Shown piece after piece: positions 43,679-53,692 of a DNA stretch of 64,000 nt (position 1 is the first letter of the stretch; every line of letters starts with the position of its first letter). A model generated the notes under the pieces. That model made no database searches. It saw only the letters and a program-made list of their open reading frames with translations, and had not been told where the DNA came from. The stretch comes from Bifidobacterium santillanense (GTDB lineage Bacteria; Actinomycetota; Actinomycetes; Actinomycetales; Bifidobacteriaceae): the NCBI RefSeq assembly GCF_018555385.1, contig NZ_JAFEJS010000005.1, positions 124,001 to 188,000 of the forward strand, written 5' to 3'. A program made the translations under genes and the position numbers.

Positions 43679-45460
43679 ATGAAGACGAGCCGGCGCACGA
43701 TGGCCGGCGGGCGGCCGGGTGCCGCCATCTCGATCATGATCGCGATCATCGCAACGGCTTTCGCGGTTCCCGTCGCCTCGGCGACGAACCCGGGAGCCGT
43801 CCCCTTCTCCGGCGTCGGCGCGCAGGACACACGCACCGTGACCGTCGCCGGCATCACCGACTTCCACGGCCACGTCGAACGCGGCGAGGCCAACGCGGCC
43901 GCCTTCGCGCTCGCCGACGCGCACAATCCCGGCAACGTCGTGCCGGTGTCCGCCGGCGATCTGGTCGGCGGCAGTCCGTACGAATCGGCCTTCGAACAGG
44001 ACCGTCCGACGCTCGCGATGGCGCGCGCCTGGGGACTGACCGTCTCCGCGATGGGCAACCACGAGCTCGACAGGGGAGTGCGGGACTTCAACAGGCGCAT
44101 CGCCGACCCCGCCAACGGCATCGACTGGCTGTGCGCGAACGTCGCCGCCGCCAACAAAGCCAAGGGCGGACGGCTCAGCCATGTGAGGGACTACGTGATC
44201 CGCGAGGTCAACGGCAAGCGCGTCGCGTTCGTCGGCGCGCTGACCGACGCGCTCGGCGCGGTCGCGACGCCGGCGATCACGCGCGACGCCGATCTGGGGG
44301 AGAGCGCCGTCCACGCCATCAACCGCGTGGCCGACGCCCTGAGCGACGGCGACGAATCCAACGGCGAGGCCGACGCCGTGGTCGCTCTGCTGCACGCCGA
44401 CGCCTCGGCGGCCGAGGGGCTCGAACCCGGCGAGGCGCTCGACCGCAACGTCGACCTCGTCTACACCGGGCACAGCCACGCCGTCAAACGCGGGCGCACC
44501 GCCGCCGGCGCGCCGGTCATCGAGGCCGGATCGTTCGGGCGGCAGATGGCCGTGCAGGACCTCGTCATCACCGGAACGGGACGTCGGGCGAAGGTCGACG
44601 TGCGCGACGTGGACCTCGGCAACGGCATGGTCGAGAACGCGAACGCCGCGGGCGTGTACGACCTCGCCGGGCTCGAGGGGGCGCACGTCGGACAGGCCGC
44701 GTGGCGGTCGGCCGGCGCCGGCGAGACCGCGCCCGTCGTCACGCGCACGCGGGACATCTACCGCACCGCCTCGGCCCGGGCCCGGCGCGTCGGCTCGCGC
44801 GTCGTCGGCACGGTCGCCAGGGACGCGTACTTCGGCAAGGTGCCGTCGCACGGCGTCGAAAGCGCGCTCGGCATGCTGGTCGCCGACGCCGAACGCGACG
44901 CCGTGCGACGCGCGTTCTACGCGGGGGAGCGCATCCCGGTGGTCGGCTTCTCCAATGACGGCAGTCTGCGCACGAGATCGCTCGACGCGAACGGCGACGG
45001 CAGGATCACCGTGCGCGAGGTCGACAGCATGATGGCGCTGCAGTTCAAGGTCGCCAAGCGCGTGCTCACCGGCCGCCAGCTCAAGGCCGTGCTCGCCCAG
45101 CAGTGGCGGTCGCACGGAGGCCGACTCGCCGTGAACAGGCTCGGCGTGTCGTCGAACGTCTCCTACCGGTACGTGGCCGGGGGTGGGGCGCCGCTCGTCA
45201 CGGGGGAGCGGCGCGCGGACGCCGGCCACGTGTCGATCGTCGACCTGCGGATCGATGGACGGGCGATCGACGACGACGATCTGGTGATCGCCGCGTCCAA
45301 CTCCTTCCTGCTGCAGGGAGGCGACCGCTACACCGCGTTCCGCGCGGGCGCCGACTACGTCGAACTCGACGAGGGATACGGGCAGGCGCTCGTCGACTAT
45401 CTCGGTCGGCATCCGAAGATCGACATCGCGGCGCCCGTGACCGGCACCGTGCTGGTGTGA
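43679..45460 (+). CDS. Secreted 5'-nucleotidase / metallophosphoesterase (UshA-like)
   Basis: 593 residues from ATG 43679 (GGGAGG ten bases upstream). A signal peptide (KTSRR, then about 18 hydrophobic residues) ends near ASA at residue 36. The metallophosphatase domain carries ITDFHGHVERGEA, VSAGDLVGGSP, SAMGNHELDRGV, DLVYTGHSHAVKRGR for two metals. The C-terminal nucleotidase domain (about 350-590) has VGFSNDGSLRTRSLDANGDGRITVREVD (NDGSLRT and DANGDGRITVREVD) and ends with QALVDYLGRHPKIDI. It would release phosphate and nucleosides outside the cell. No cell-wall anchor is seen, so it is probably freely secreted. Confidence 0.9.
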   Translation: MKTSRRTMAGGRPGAAISIMIAIIATAFAVPVASATNPGAVPFSGVGAQDTRTVTVAGITDFHGHVERGEANAAAFALADAHNPGNVVPVSAGDLVGGSPYESAFEQDRPTLAMARAWGLTVSAMGNHELDRGVRDFNRRIADPANGIDWLCANVAAANKAKGGRLSHVRDYVIREVNGKRVAFVGALTDALGAVATPAITRDADLGESAVHAINRVADALSDGDESNGEADAVVALLHADASAAEGLEPGEALDRNVDLVYTGHSHAVKRGRTAAGAPVIEAGSFGRQMAVQDLVITGTGRRAKVDVRDVDLGNGMVENANAAGVYDLAGLEGAHVGQAAWRSAGAGETAPVVTRTRDIYRTASARARRVGSRVVGTVARDAYFGKVPSHGVESALGMLVADAERDAVRRAFYAGERIPVVGFSNDGSLRTRSLDANGDGRITVREVDSMMALQFKVAKRVLTGRQLKAVLAQQWRSHGGRLAVNRLGVSSNVSYRYVAGGGAPLVTGERRADAGHVSIVDLRIDGRAIDDDDLVIAASNSFLLQGGDRYTAFRAGADYVELDEGYGQALVDYLGRHPKIDIAAPVTGTVLV

Positions 45461-45495
45461 CCCGCGCGGGGCGCGCGGAGCGGCCGTGATACGGG

Positions 45496-45534
45496 AGGAC
45501 CCCGACCAATCCGATGGGGATGGGTCGGGGTCCT
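45496..45534. terminator. Terminator between the 5'-nucleotidase and DUF349 genes
   Basis: AGGACCCCGACC (45496-45507) pairs with GGTCGGGGTCCT (45523-45534), followed by TCGCG on plus and CCCGTATC on minus. A perfect 12-bp stem between two converging genes. Confidence 0.75.
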
Positions 45535-45583
45535 TCGCGTGTGCCGTCACGCCGCCGGGGCGCGACGATGCGGCGTCAGTTCG

Positions 45584-47002
45584 TCACTTCACCGCGTTGA
45601 GCCACTGCTCCTTGGTGGCCTTCTCGGCCTCGAGCTTGGCCTTCTTCTTCGGGTCGGACTCGGCGGCGATCCTCTGGTCGAGCTCGGCCAGCTGGGCGTT
45701 GAGCTGCTCCTCGAAGCTGGACTTGCGGGCGTCGGCCTCCGGATCGGACTGCTTCCAGGCGGCGTCCTCGACGGCCTTGATCTGCTTGTCGACGGCGTCG
45801 AGACGGCCCTCGATGCGGCGCATGTCGTCGCGCGGCACGTAGCCGATCTGATCCCACTCCTCCTGGATCTTCGCCAGCTCCTGACGGGCGTGCTTGGCGG
45901 CCTTCTCGTCGGAGACCGGAACCAGCGCCTCGGCCTTCTTGAGCAGCTCCTCCTTGGCGGCGAGGTTCTGCTTCTCGTCGGCGGAGATCTGGTCGCGGTC
46001 GGCCTGACGCGCGTTGAAGAAGGCGTCGGCGGCCTCGCGGAACTGCGCCCACAGGGCGTCGTCCTCGTTGCGGCCGGCGCGGCCCGCCTGCTTCCAGCGG
46101 TCCATCAGTTCGTTGAACTTGTGGGAGGTCTCACCCCAGGCGGTCGAGTCCTTGAGCTCGTTCGCCTCCTTGATGATCTCCTCCTTGATGGTCTTGGCCT
46201 CCTTGCGCTCGTTGTCGCGCGCCTGGGCCCACTTGCGGCGGCCCTGGTTGAAGGTGGTGCGAGCGGCGGAGAAGCGCTTCCACAGCTCGTCGGCGTCCTT
46301 CTTGTCGATGCGCACGTTGTTGCGCTGGTGGGCCTGCCACTCGTCGAACAGGGCGCGGAACTTGTCGGCGGTGGAACGCCAGTTCGTGTTCTCGCCCAGG
46401 GAGGCGGCCAGCGCCTCGGCCTTCTCGACGATCGCGGTGCGGCCCTCGATGGCCTTGGCCATGGCGGCTTTGCGCGCCTCGGCGATCTCGCCCTTCTTCG
46501 CGGCGCCGGCGGCCTGCAGGGCCTCGAACTGGGCCTTGAGGGCGGCGAGGTCGCCCACGACGGCCGGCGAGGCGGTCTCCTCGGCGAGCATCTTGAGCGA
46601 GTCGTCGATCTCGCGCGGCTTGATGCTGCGGGACTTCAGACGGGACTCGAGCGTGTCGAGCTTCGCCTTGAGGTCCAGATAGCGGCGCGCGTACAGGGCC
46701 AGCGCCTCCTCCTTGGAGACGTCCGGGAACTGGCCGACCTCGCGCTCGCCCTCGCCGTCCTTGACGAAGACGGTGCCGTTGTCGTCCACGCGGCCGAAGG
46801 ACTCGGCCTGCTTGACGTCGGCCTCGGAGAATCCGGCGGGGGAGGGGGCGGCGACACGCGCGGCCGGAGCCTTCTTCGCGAAGGCGGCCGGGGAGGGCGC
46901 GTGCGGTTTCGGCATCGCGCTCGGCTTGGGGGCAGCGGGCTTCGCTGCCTGCTCGGTCGTCTCGGTGGTGTTCACGGGTTCGGTGGCGTTTTCGTCGGCC
47001 AT
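45584..47002 (-). CDS. DUF349-repeat cytoplasmic coiled-coil protein
   Basis: 472 residues. A Pro/Ala-rich N-terminal 60 residues (KPAAPKPSAMPKPHAPSPAAF) is followed by GRVDDNGTVFVKDGEGEREVGQFPDVSKEEALALYARRYLDL (key FVKDGEGERE) and then DUF349 helical repeats with the W-x(n)-DELWKRFSAART core: residues about 205-275, 280-345 and 350-425 each contain a Trp, followed by LWxxF-type motifs (DELWKRFSAA, DALWAQFREAA). DUF349 proteins are linked to RNA or ribosome-associated stress functions, without a clear activity. ATG 47002 has AAGGAG six bases upstream. It is divergent from hisS with a 98-base intergenic region. Confidence 0.88.
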   Translation of the reverse strand: MADENATEPVNTTETTEQAAKPAAPKPSAMPKPHAPSPAAFAKKAPAARVAAPSPAGFSEADVKQAESFGRVDDNGTVFVKDGEGEREVGQFPDVSKEEALALYARRYLDLKAKLDTLESRLKSRSIKPREIDDSLKMLAEETASPAVVGDLAALKAQFEALQAAGAAKKGEIAEARKAAMAKAIEGRTAIVEKAEALAASLGENTNWRSTADKFRALFDEWQAHQRNNVRIDKKDADELWKRFSAARTTFNQGRRKWAQARDNERKEAKTIKEEIIKEANELKDSTAWGETSHKFNELMDRWKQAGRAGRNEDDALWAQFREAADAFFNARQADRDQISADEKQNLAAKEELLKKAEALVPVSDEKAAKHARQELAKIQEEWDQIGYVPRDDMRRIEGRLDAVDKQIKAVEDAAWKQSDPEADARKSSFEEQLNAQLAELDQRIAAESDPKKKAKLEAEKATKEQWLNAVK

Positions 47003-47100
47003 GGCCAGCTCCTTACAGCTTGGAAGTATGTGCGGTGTGCGCCCAACATCATGGAGAATTCCGCGATGTTGACGCAACCCTCACCTATTATATTGATTTC

Positions 47101-48480
47101 GTGGCTAAAGGCGCATCAATATCAGGATTTCCAGAGTGGCTCCCCTCTGAACGCGTTGTGGAGCAGCGTGTCATCGACACGCTCCGTGAAGTTTTCGAGC
47201 TCAACGGCTTCCTCGGCATCGAGACCCGTGCCGTCGAGACCGGTGCATCCCTGCTGAAGAAGGGCGAGACCAGCAAGGAGATCTACCTGCTGTCCCGTCT
47301 GCAGGAGGTCGGTCATGAGTCCGACACCCCGATCGAGGAGCGGCTCGGCCTGCACTTCGACCTGACCGTGCCGCTGAGCCGGTACGTGGTCGAGCATTCC
47401 GGCCAGCTCGCCTTCCCGTTCAAGCGTTGGCAGATCCAGAAGGTCTGGCGCGGCGAGCGTCCGCAGGAAGGCCGCTTCCGCGAGTTCGTCCAGGCCGACA
47501 TCGACGTGATCGGCCAGGGCGAGCTCCCCGACCACTACGAGGTCGAGCTGCCGCTGGTCATGGTCTCCGCCCTCGAGCGCCTGCGCGGGTTCGGCCTGCC
47601 CAAGGCCACCGTGCACGCGAACAACCGCAAGCTGTCCGAGGGCTTCTACCGCGGGCTCGGTCTGACCGACGTCGAGGGCGTGCTGCGCGAGATCGACAAG
47701 CTCGACAAGATCGGCGCCGACGAGGTGTCCCGACTGCTCGTCGAGAACTGCGGTGCCGACGAGGCGCAGGCCAAGGCCTGCCTCGAGCTCGCCGAGCTGA
47801 CCGCCGCCGACGGCGCGGAGCTGGCCTCCAAGTTCGACGCCCTGTGCGCCGCGCACGGCATCGCGAAGGACTCCGAGGCGTACACGCTGGCCCGCCAGGG
47901 CCTCGACACGCTCGCGATGATCGTCGACGAGGCCGCCGCCATCCGCCCCGGCTCGGTGATCGCCGACCTCAAGATCGCGCGCGGACTCGACTACTACACC
48001 GGCTCCGTGTACGAGACGTTCCTCGACGGCGCCGCGTCGCTCGGCTCGATCTGCTCCGGCGGACGCTACGACAACCTCGCCTCGCAGGGCAACCGCAAGT
48101 ACCCGGGCGTCGGCCTGTCCATCGGCCTGAGCCGACTGGTGAGCTACATGCTGCACACCGCCGGCGCGCACGCCAACCGCGTCTCCCCGGCGTCCGTCCT
48201 GGTCGCCGTGTGGAACGAGGAGGACCGCGCGGGCTCCAACCGCATCGCCGCCGCGCTGCGCTCGCGCGGCATCGCGGCCGACGTGGCCCCCACCGCGGCC
48301 AAGCTCGGCAAGCAGATCAAGTACGCCGACAAGCTCGGCATCCCCTACGTGTGGTTCCCCGGTCAGGAGGGCGCGGGCGACGAGGTCAAGAACATCGTCA
48401 CCGGCGATCAGGCCCCGGCGGACGCCACGTCGTGGGAGCCGGATACTGTTAATGCCCGGCAAACCGTTGTAATTGGCTGA
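47101..48480 (+). CDS. hisS: Histidyl-tRNA synthetase
   Basis: 459 residues from GTG 47101. Class II synthetase: motif 1 around [24 protein letters not shown] (key [15 protein letters not shown] for motif 2), HisA signature [11 protein letters not shown] and motif 3 [11 protein letters not shown]-terminal anticodon domain from about residue 360. The N terminus [12 protein letters not shown] is consistent with family starts. There is no ribosome site: TTGACG (47069-47074) and TATATT (47089-47094) or TATTAT place an RNA start very near 47101, so leaderless initiation at GTG is probable. It is followed by aspS in the same direction 55 bases later, the common actinobacterial pair. Confidence 0.96.
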   Translation: MAKGASISGFPEWLPSERVVEQRVIDTLREVFELNGFLGIETRAVETGASLLKKGETSKEIYLLSRLQEVGHESDTPIEERLGLHFDLTVPLSRYVVEHSGQLAFPFKRWQIQKVWRGERPQEGRFREFVQADIDVIGQGELPDHYEVELPLVMVSALERLRGFGLPKATVHANNRKLSEGFYRGLGLTDVEGVLREIDKLDKIGADEVSRLLVENCGADEAQAKACLELAELTAADGAELASKFDALCAAHGIAKDSEAYTLARQGLDTLAMIVDEAAAIRPGSVIADLKIARGLDYYTGSVYETFLDGAASLGSICSGGRYDNLASQGNRKYPGVGLSIGLSRLVSYMLHTAGAHANRVSPASVLVAVWNEEDRAGSNRIAAALRSRGIAADVAPTAAKLGKQIKYADKLGIPYVWFPGQEGAGDEVKNIVTGDQAPADATSWEPDTVNARQTVVIG

Positions 48481-48535
48481 TTTCCGTCGTCGAACCGCAC
48501 GGAAACCAACGTTGTCAATCACTGAAAGAGGAAGC

Positions 48536-50335
48536 ATGAGCCAGACGGCTTACAGAACACACCATGCCACCGAGGTCACCGAGGCCCTGGTCGGTCAGAA
48601 GGTCACCCTGTCCGGTTGGGTCGACCGTCGCCGCGACCACGGCGGCGTCGCCTTCATCGACCTTCGCGACTCGACCGGCCTCGTGCAGGTCGTCATCTAC
48701 GACGAGGAGGTGGCCCGCCCGCTGCGCAGCGAGTTCGTCATCCAGGTCACCGGCGAGGTCCGCCTGCGCCCGGACGGCAACGAGAACACGCATCTGGCCA
48801 CCGGCAAGATCGAGGTCGTGGCCGAGAACATCGACATCCTCGCCAAGTCCGACGCCCTGCCGTTCCAGGTGTCCACCGCCCTCGAGAACGAGTCCGAGAA
48901 CAAGCTGCCGGGCGAGGACGTGCGCCTCAAGTACCGCTACCTCGACCTGCGTCGCCCGTCCATGCAGCACAACCTCAAGCTGCGCTCCGACATGGCCAAG
49001 GCCGCCCGCCACGCGCTCGAGGACATGGACTTCACCGAGGTCGAGACCCCGACCTTCATCAAGTCCACCCCGGAGGGCGCGCGCGACTTCGTCGTGCCGG
49101 CCCGCCTCGTGCCGGGCTCCTGGTACGCCCTGCCGCAGTCCCCGCAGCTGCTCAAGCAGCTGCTCATGGTCTCCGGCGTCGAGCGCTACTACCAGCTCGC
49201 CCGCTGCTACCGCGACGAGGACTTCCGCGCCGACCGCCAGCCCGAGTTCACCCAGCTCGACATGGAGATGGCGTTCGTCGACCAGGAGGACGTCATGGCC
49301 ATGGCCGAGAAGGTCATCGCCGCCATCTGGAAGTCCGCCGGCTACGAGGTCACGCTGCCGCTGCCGCGCATCACCTGGCAGGACGCGATGGACAAGTACG
49401 GCTCCGACAAGCCGGATCTGCGCTTCGGCAACCCGCTCGTCGAGCTCACCGACTACTTCAAGAACACGCCGTTCCGCGTGTTCCAGGCCCCGTACGTGGG
49501 CGCGGTCCTGTTCAAGGGCGGCGCCTCCACCCCGCGTCGCCAGTTCGACGCGTGGCAGGACTGGGCCAAGCAGCGCGGCGCCAAGGGCCTCGCGTACGTG
49601 TCCTTCACCGACGACGGCGAGCTCAAGGGCCCCGTCGCCAAGAACCTGTCCGACGAGGAACGCGCCGGCCTCATGCAGGCTGTGGGCGCCGAGCCCGGCG
49701 ACGCCGTGTTCTTCGCCGCTGGCTCCCGCGAGTCCTCCCAGCTGCTGCTGGGCGCCGTCCGCGTCGAGCTCGCCTCCCGCGCCGGCCTGCTGGACCCGAA
49801 GAAGTTCGCCTTCACGTGGGTCGTCGACTTCCCGCTGTTCAAGCCGACCGACGATCCGGACGACGACGACGTGGCGGTCGGCCACTCCAAGTGGACCTCC
49901 ATGCACCACCCGTTCACCATGCCGAGCAAGGACTGGATCGACAAGTTCGACAAGGATCCCGAGCACGCCATGTCCGATTCCTACGACATCGTCTGCAACG
50001 GCGAGGAGATGGGCGGCGGTTCCGTGCGTATCCACCGCGACGACATCCAGGACCGCGTCCTCAACGTCCTCGGCATCGGCTCCGAGGAGGCCAAGGAGAA
50101 GTTCGGCTTCCTGCTTGACGCCTTCAAGTTCGGCGCCCCGCCGCACGCGGGCATCGCCCTCGGCTGGGACCGCACCGTGTCGATCCTCGCCGGCGCTGAC
50201 TCCATCCGCGACGTCATCGCCTTCCCGAAGGCCGGCGGCGGTCGCGACCCGCTGACGGGCGCCCCGGCCCCGATCTCGGCCGAGCAGCGCGCCGAGACCG
50301 GCGTCGACTACGACCCGGATGAGGACGAGGACTGA
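48536..50335 (+). CDS. aspS: Aspartyl-tRNA synthetase
   Basis: 599 residues, the bacterial-type enzyme with an inserted GAD domain (about 290-425). The N-terminal OB fold binds the anticodon ([23 protein letters not shown], key [11 protein letters not shown]); class II motif 2 is [34 protein letters not shown] is the amino-acid binding loop; motif 3 reads [10 protein letters not shown]. Bifidobacteria lack certain amidotransferase arrangements in this window, so discriminating or non-discriminating type cannot be told here. ATG 48536 has AAAGAGGAAG just upstream. A strong terminator follows, and after it comes the repeat-flanked segment. Confidence 0.97.
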   Translation: MSQTAYRTHHATEVTEALVGQKVTLSGWVDRRRDHGGVAFIDLRDSTGLVQVVIYDEEVARPLRSEFVIQVTGEVRLRPDGNENTHLATGKIEVVAENIDILAKSDALPFQVSTALENESENKLPGEDVRLKYRYLDLRRPSMQHNLKLRSDMAKAARHALEDMDFTEVETPTFIKSTPEGARDFVVPARLVPGSWYALPQSPQLLKQLLMVSGVERYYQLARCYRDEDFRADRQPEFTQLDMEMAFVDQEDVMAMAEKVIAAIWKSAGYEVTLPLPRITWQDAMDKYGSDKPDLRFGNPLVELTDYFKNTPFRVFQAPYVGAVLFKGGASTPRRQFDAWQDWAKQRGAKGLAYVSFTDDGELKGPVAKNLSDEERAGLMQAVGAEPGDAVFFAAGSRESSQLLLGAVRVELASRAGLLDPKKFAFTWVVDFPLFKPTDDPDDDDVAVGHSKWTSMHHPFTMPSKDWIDKFDKDPEHAMSDSYDIVCNGEEMGGGSVRIHRDDIQDRVLNVLGIGSEEAKEKFGFLLDAFKFGAPPHAGIALGWDRTVSILAGADSIRDVIAFPKAGGGRDPLTGAPAPISAEQRAETGVDYDPDEDED

Positions 50336-50350
50336 TCCTCCTCTGATTTG

Positions 50351-50382
50351 AGGGCGGAACCCATGTGGTTCCGCCCTTTTTC
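50351..50382 (+). terminator. Terminator after aspS
   Basis: AGGGCGGAACC (50351-50361), loop CATGT, GGTTCCGCCCT (50367-50377) and a run of five T. Confidence 0.92.
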
Positions 50383-50391
50383 GTCAAGCCT

Positions 50392-50546
50392 CCGGTTCCC
50401 GATTTCCGCGCTTTGGAAATGGGGAACCGGAGGCCTGTTCATATGCACACGGGAATCGTTGCTGTTCCGCCGTTTCACCGATCCTTCACTGTGAGGTTCC
50501 GTGCGATTCCGGTTCCCCATTTTCCAAGGCCGAAAATCGGGAACCG
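50392..50546. repeat. REPIN-like repeat, copy 1 (two palindromes with spacer)
   Basis: Palindrome CCGGTTCCCGATTTCC...GGAACCGG at 50392-50430 and palindrome GGTTCCCCATTTTCC...GGGAACCG at 50509-50546 enclose an 78-base spacer. The same whole unit, inverted, is found at 55157-55312 and a single palindrome at 52550-52587. It overlaps the 3' end of the ABC-F gene and supplies its stop codon. Confidence 0.9.
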
Positions 50547-52216
50547 AACACCCGCTCGAGGAACCAGCTGTCATGGGAGGCGACGACCAGCGCGCCCGGG
50601 TAATCGGCCAGCAGCCGCGCCAGCGCCTCCTTGGACGACAGGTCGAGATGGTTCGTCGGCTCGTCCATGACGATCAGCTGCGGCCGGCCCGGCAACGACA
50701 GACACAGCAGCAGCTTGCGCAGCTCCCCGGGCGACGGCTCGCCGTCCGCGAGCAGCCGGCCCGGATCGGCGTTGAGCCGCGCGTACGCGCCGAGCACGCG
50801 CGACCGGTCCACGGACGGCATCGCACGCAGCCGCTCCAGCGCGCGGACGGCGTCGACGTGGGTCGTGTTCTGAGCGAGAACCAGCCGCGGCACGTCGGCG
50901 GCATGGGCGAGCATCGCGCGCAGCAGCGTCGACTTGCCGGTCCCGTTCGGGCCGGTCACCGCGACGTGGTCGCGCGGTCCGATCGAGATCGTCGGGATCG
51001 CAAGCCCCGTGGCCGGAATACCGTCGGCGGGCGGCGACAGGCTGATGCGGTCCCCGGAGACGTCGGCACGGGCCAGATCGGCCGCGTCGAGATCCGCGGT
51101 GTGCGCAGGCGATGTGACGTCCGCCCCCGTCGGTCTTGTTGCGTCGCCTCCGTACGGGGTCTGTGACTCCGGGACGGCCCCGGTCGAACGGTCGGCCGGT
51201 TCATACCGCCCGTCGAACCGGATCACGCCCGGTTCGAGCCGCATGAGTTCGCGTCGGCGGCTCGGCTCGATGTCGAGCCAGATGTCGCCGTCGTAGCGTT
51301 TCGCCGCGGTCGTGAGTCCTTCCACGCGCCGGCGCGCCGCATCGAGACGCCCGTCGAGCTGCGTGTACTGCCGTGTCGTCGCGGCGCCGAGCGTCGGACG
51401 GCCGTACTTGAGCGCGGCCCGGGCGTCATGGTCCTTCGGATCGATGCGACGGCCGCCCCGTTTGGCGGCATCGAGCCGCTGCACGTCCGCGAACCGCCGC
51501 GCCTTGACCGACTCCAACCGCGCGGTCTCGCGACGGGCCGCATCCAGCGCGGACGCATCGGCGGCGTCGCGCGCGTCTATCAGCCGCGCGGCCCGCGTGT
51601 ATCCGCCGGGATATGCGTCGGCGACGGTCACGTTGCGCGAACCAACATGCCGGCGCGAGAGCACCACGCATCGGTCGCACGTCGCGTCGATGAGCGCCAC
51701 GTCGTGCGACACGACGATGCCGATGCCGCGGAACCGGCGCATCGCGGCGATGATGCGCTCGCGCGTCCCCGTGTCGACGTGGTTGGTCGGCTCGTCGAGG
51801 ATCAGCACGTCCGGACGACCGGCGAGCGCGCAGGCGATCTGCATGCGCTTCCTCTCGCCGCCGGAGAGCGTGTCGTACCGGTACGGCCAGTCGTCGCCGA
51901 GGCCGAGAGCGTCGCGCAGGGCGATTGCCTCGGGCGACCAGTCGGTCGCGAAGTCGTCGAGATTCGCCGGGGCCATCGTGACGTCCTGCGGGCAATAACC
52001 GACGATCAGTCGTTTCGGATCGGGGGCGACGGTCCCGCCGTCGGGCAGCAGGGTCCCGCGCGCGATGGCCATCAGCGTGGATTTGCCGATGCCGTTGTCG
52101 CCGAGCACCGCGCTCCAGCCGCGAGGGAACGACACGTCGATGTCCGCGAACAGTGGTTCCGGCGCGTCCGGATAGGTGAAGGTGACGCCGGTGAGGGTGA
52201 GGATGGATGGTTGCAT
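50486..52216 (-). CDS. ABC-F family ATPase (ribosome-associated or antibiotic-resistance type)
   Basis: 576 residues from ATG 52216. Two ABC domains without membrane parts: domain 1 LGDNGIGKSTLMAIARG, YCPQDVTMAPANL, LSGGERKRMQIACALAG, LILDEPTNHVD; a linker region of about 100 residues rich in Arg and Ala (residues about 215-320); domain 2 VTGPNGTGKSTLLRAM, a degenerate signature PSPGELRKLLLCL, LIVMDEPTNHLD. ABC-F proteins act on ribosomes stalled by antibiotics or difficult peptides. The signature LSGGE is altered in the second domain to SPGEL. The last 20 or so residues (GSRFSALENGEPES and on) are encoded by the REPIN-like repeat, showing a late insertion at the 3' end. Confidence 0.9.
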   Translation of the reverse strand: MQPSILTLTGVTFTYPDAPEPLFADIDVSFPRGWSAVLGDNGIGKSTLMAIARGTLLPDGGTVAPDPKRLIVGYCPQDVTMAPANLDDFATDWSPEAIALRDALGLGDDWPYRYDTLSGGERKRMQIACALAGRPDVLILDEPTNHVDTGTRERIIAAMRRFRGIGIVVSHDVALIDATCDRCVVLSRRHVGSRNVTVADAYPGGYTRAARLIDARDAADASALDAARRETARLESVKARRFADVQRLDAAKRGGRRIDPKDHDARAALKYGRPTLGAATTRQYTQLDGRLDAARRRVEGLTTAAKRYDGDIWLDIEPSRRRELMRLEPGVIRFDGRYEPADRSTGAVPESQTPYGGDATRPTGADVTSPAHTADLDAADLARADVSGDRISLSPPADGIPATGLAIPTISIGPRDHVAVTGPNGTGKSTLLRAMLAHAADVPRLVLAQNTTHVDAVRALERLRAMPSVDRSRVLGAYARLNADPGRLLADGEPSPGELRKLLLCLSLPGRPQLIVMDEPTNHLDLSSKEALARLLADYPGALVVASHDSWFLERVFGSRFSALENGEPESHGTSQ

Positions 52217-52588
52217 GAGATCACGCCTTGTCATTCGGGCGTGCCGGGATGATCGGTCGATGACGACGGTAGGGAACCTAGGGGATTCGGCGGCCGGAAC
52301 CTTGCCACGGCGCGTGGCATCGCACGCGATGAGGGAAATCGTCGGCGAGGGCATCGCCACGTTCGTCTCGGGAAGGTGTCGGACCGCTGATGGATGACGC
52401 ACGGCGGCACGCTTCGGCGCGTGGTTCCGCTGCACTACCGTCATCCCTCACAGGCGCAATGTAACTTCGTTCCTTCCGTGCGGGCCCCTTGGCATATGGG
52501 AAACCCTTGTCCGTCGCGGCTCATCGTACACGGGAGAACCGACCAAACGCCGGTTCCCGATTTTCCAAGGCCGAAAATGGGGAACCGC
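52217..52588. other. 372-base upstream region of the ABC-F gene
   Basis: No gene is supported. It holds a short inverted repeat GCCACG-GCG-CGTGGC (52304-52318), the single REP-like palindrome (52550-52587), and otherwise unremarkable sequence. An in-frame upstream extension of the ABC-F reading frame exists as far as 52444 but has a composition and start context that I would not call. Confidence 0.7.
52550..52587. repeat. Single REP-like palindrome
   Basis: CCGGTTCCCGATTTTCC, AAGG, CCGAAAATGGGGAACCG: the same palindrome type as in the two REPIN-like copies, here alone, immediately downstream of the stop of the gene at 52589 and probably serving as its terminator or 3' hairpin. Confidence 0.88.
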
Positions 52589-53515
52589 TCACTCATCCGC
52601 CGGCATGAACCGCCCGTCGATGAGGTAGTAGATGCGGCCGTCGTTCCCCTGGTAATGCGCTTTCGCATCCCGTTCGACGCTTTTCCTCATCGACGTGTTG
52701 GATGCCGCCGACCCGTCGTGCGGCATCCTCAGGAACATGCGTTGGGCGAGGTCGGGCCAGTCCGAGTCCCCGATCTCCATCGACGACACGCCTCCCGCCT
52801 CTCGCAGGGCGCGTAGTCGTGTCCTTCCGTCCGACACGTCGAGGTCGGCGGTCCACGTCGACTCGCCGCCGGAGTCCATGACGATGCGCCCGCCCTCCAG
52901 CGACCGGTAGAACTCCTCGCCGAACGCGTAGACGTACGCATGCACGACGTCGCCGTCGCGCGTCCAGTCGAGGATGCGCACGCGGGAGAACGAGCGCGGG
53001 TCGTCGCCGACGCGCACCGGCGCGCAGCCGTCGTCCGACGATGCGCCATCATCGCCCGTCGGGGCGTTCCCGACCGGGGTCCGGCAGTCCGTCACGTAGC
53101 CGCCGCCGTCCAACCGCGACGACATGTCCTCCAATCCCCGCCGTTCGAGTTCGCGCGTGACGACGTCGAGCGCCCGGCGTACGTCGAACGGCGGGTCGTC
53201 GATTTGTCCCGGTCCGATTTCGGCGTGCGCGTAGCCGCCGCCGTCATCGAACCGGATGGCCGACGTGCGATACCACAGCCCGTGATAGTCGGTCCGAGTG
53301 CCGCCCACGATCGCGCGGGACGAGCGCAGCGCGAACAGCGGCGCCCGTCCGGTCAGCCAGCGGTGCGCGTCCGCACCGGCGCATCCCGCGAACGCGATGG
53401 CGAGCGCCAGCAGAGCCGCGACGGCGATCGGCACGACATGTTTCCGGCCGCGGCCGCGCGGACGGACGGCCGTTTCGGCGCCGTTCCCGTTATTCCTGGT
53501 CAATGTCCCGTTCAT
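52589..53515 (-). CDS. Membrane-anchored or lipoprotein, unknown function
   Basis: 308 residues from ATG 53515. Residues about 27-43 (VVPIAVAALLALAIAFAGC) form a single hydrophobic segment ending in Cys44 after AFAG, a poor but possible lipobox; otherwise a signal anchor. The extracellular part has no motif I know: many Gly, Asp, Arg, with DYHGLWYRTSAIRFDDGGGY, LERRGLEDMSSRLDGGGY and ARQMFLRMPHDGS-like pieces and a C-terminal HYQGNDGRIYYLIDGRFMPADE (key IYYLIDGRFMP). Two cysteines near residues 143 and 163 could make a disulfide. It lies upstream of the response regulator gene, divergent from it by 177 bases, and may be an accessory sensor (inference only). Confidence 0.65.
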   Translation of the reverse strand: MNGTLTRNNGNGAETAVRPRGRGRKHVVPIAVAALLALAIAFAGCAGADAHRWLTGRAPLFALRSSRAIVGGTRTDYHGLWYRTSAIRFDDGGGYAHAEIGPGQIDDPPFDVRRALDVVTRELERRGLEDMSSRLDGGGYVTDCRTPVGNAPTGDDGASSDDGCAPVRVGDDPRSFSRVRILDWTRDGDVVHAYVYAFGEEFYRSLEGGRIVMDSGGESTWTADLDVSDGRTRLRALREAGGVSSMEIGDSDWPDLAQRMFLRMPHDGSAASNTSMRKSVERDAKAHYQGNDGRIYYLIDGRFMPADE

Positions 53516-53692
53516 GCCTTCAGTATCGGGTGCGGGCCATGCCCGGGCAACGCCCCATACAGATTTCCTGTACGTTCTCCCGAACGAACGGCGGATGTGC
53601 TTTCCGCCGCTTCCGGGACATCGTCGAACTTCCGATCCCCGCACCGTCCCGACGGGGAATCGACGCCGCAGCCGGTGCGTGATAATGGTGTT

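Noticed and set aside
44980..45030. EF-hand-like DANGDGRITVREVD in the 5'-nucleotidase
   Set aside because: It coincides with the conserved nucleotidase segment after NDGSLR, where such wording can arise from the family consensus; no paired EF hand exists.
52217..52444. N-terminal extension or leader peptide of the ABC-F gene
   Set aside because: The upstream frame has no ribosome site at its start codons and no conserved-looking sequence; the ABC fold begins right after ATG 52216.
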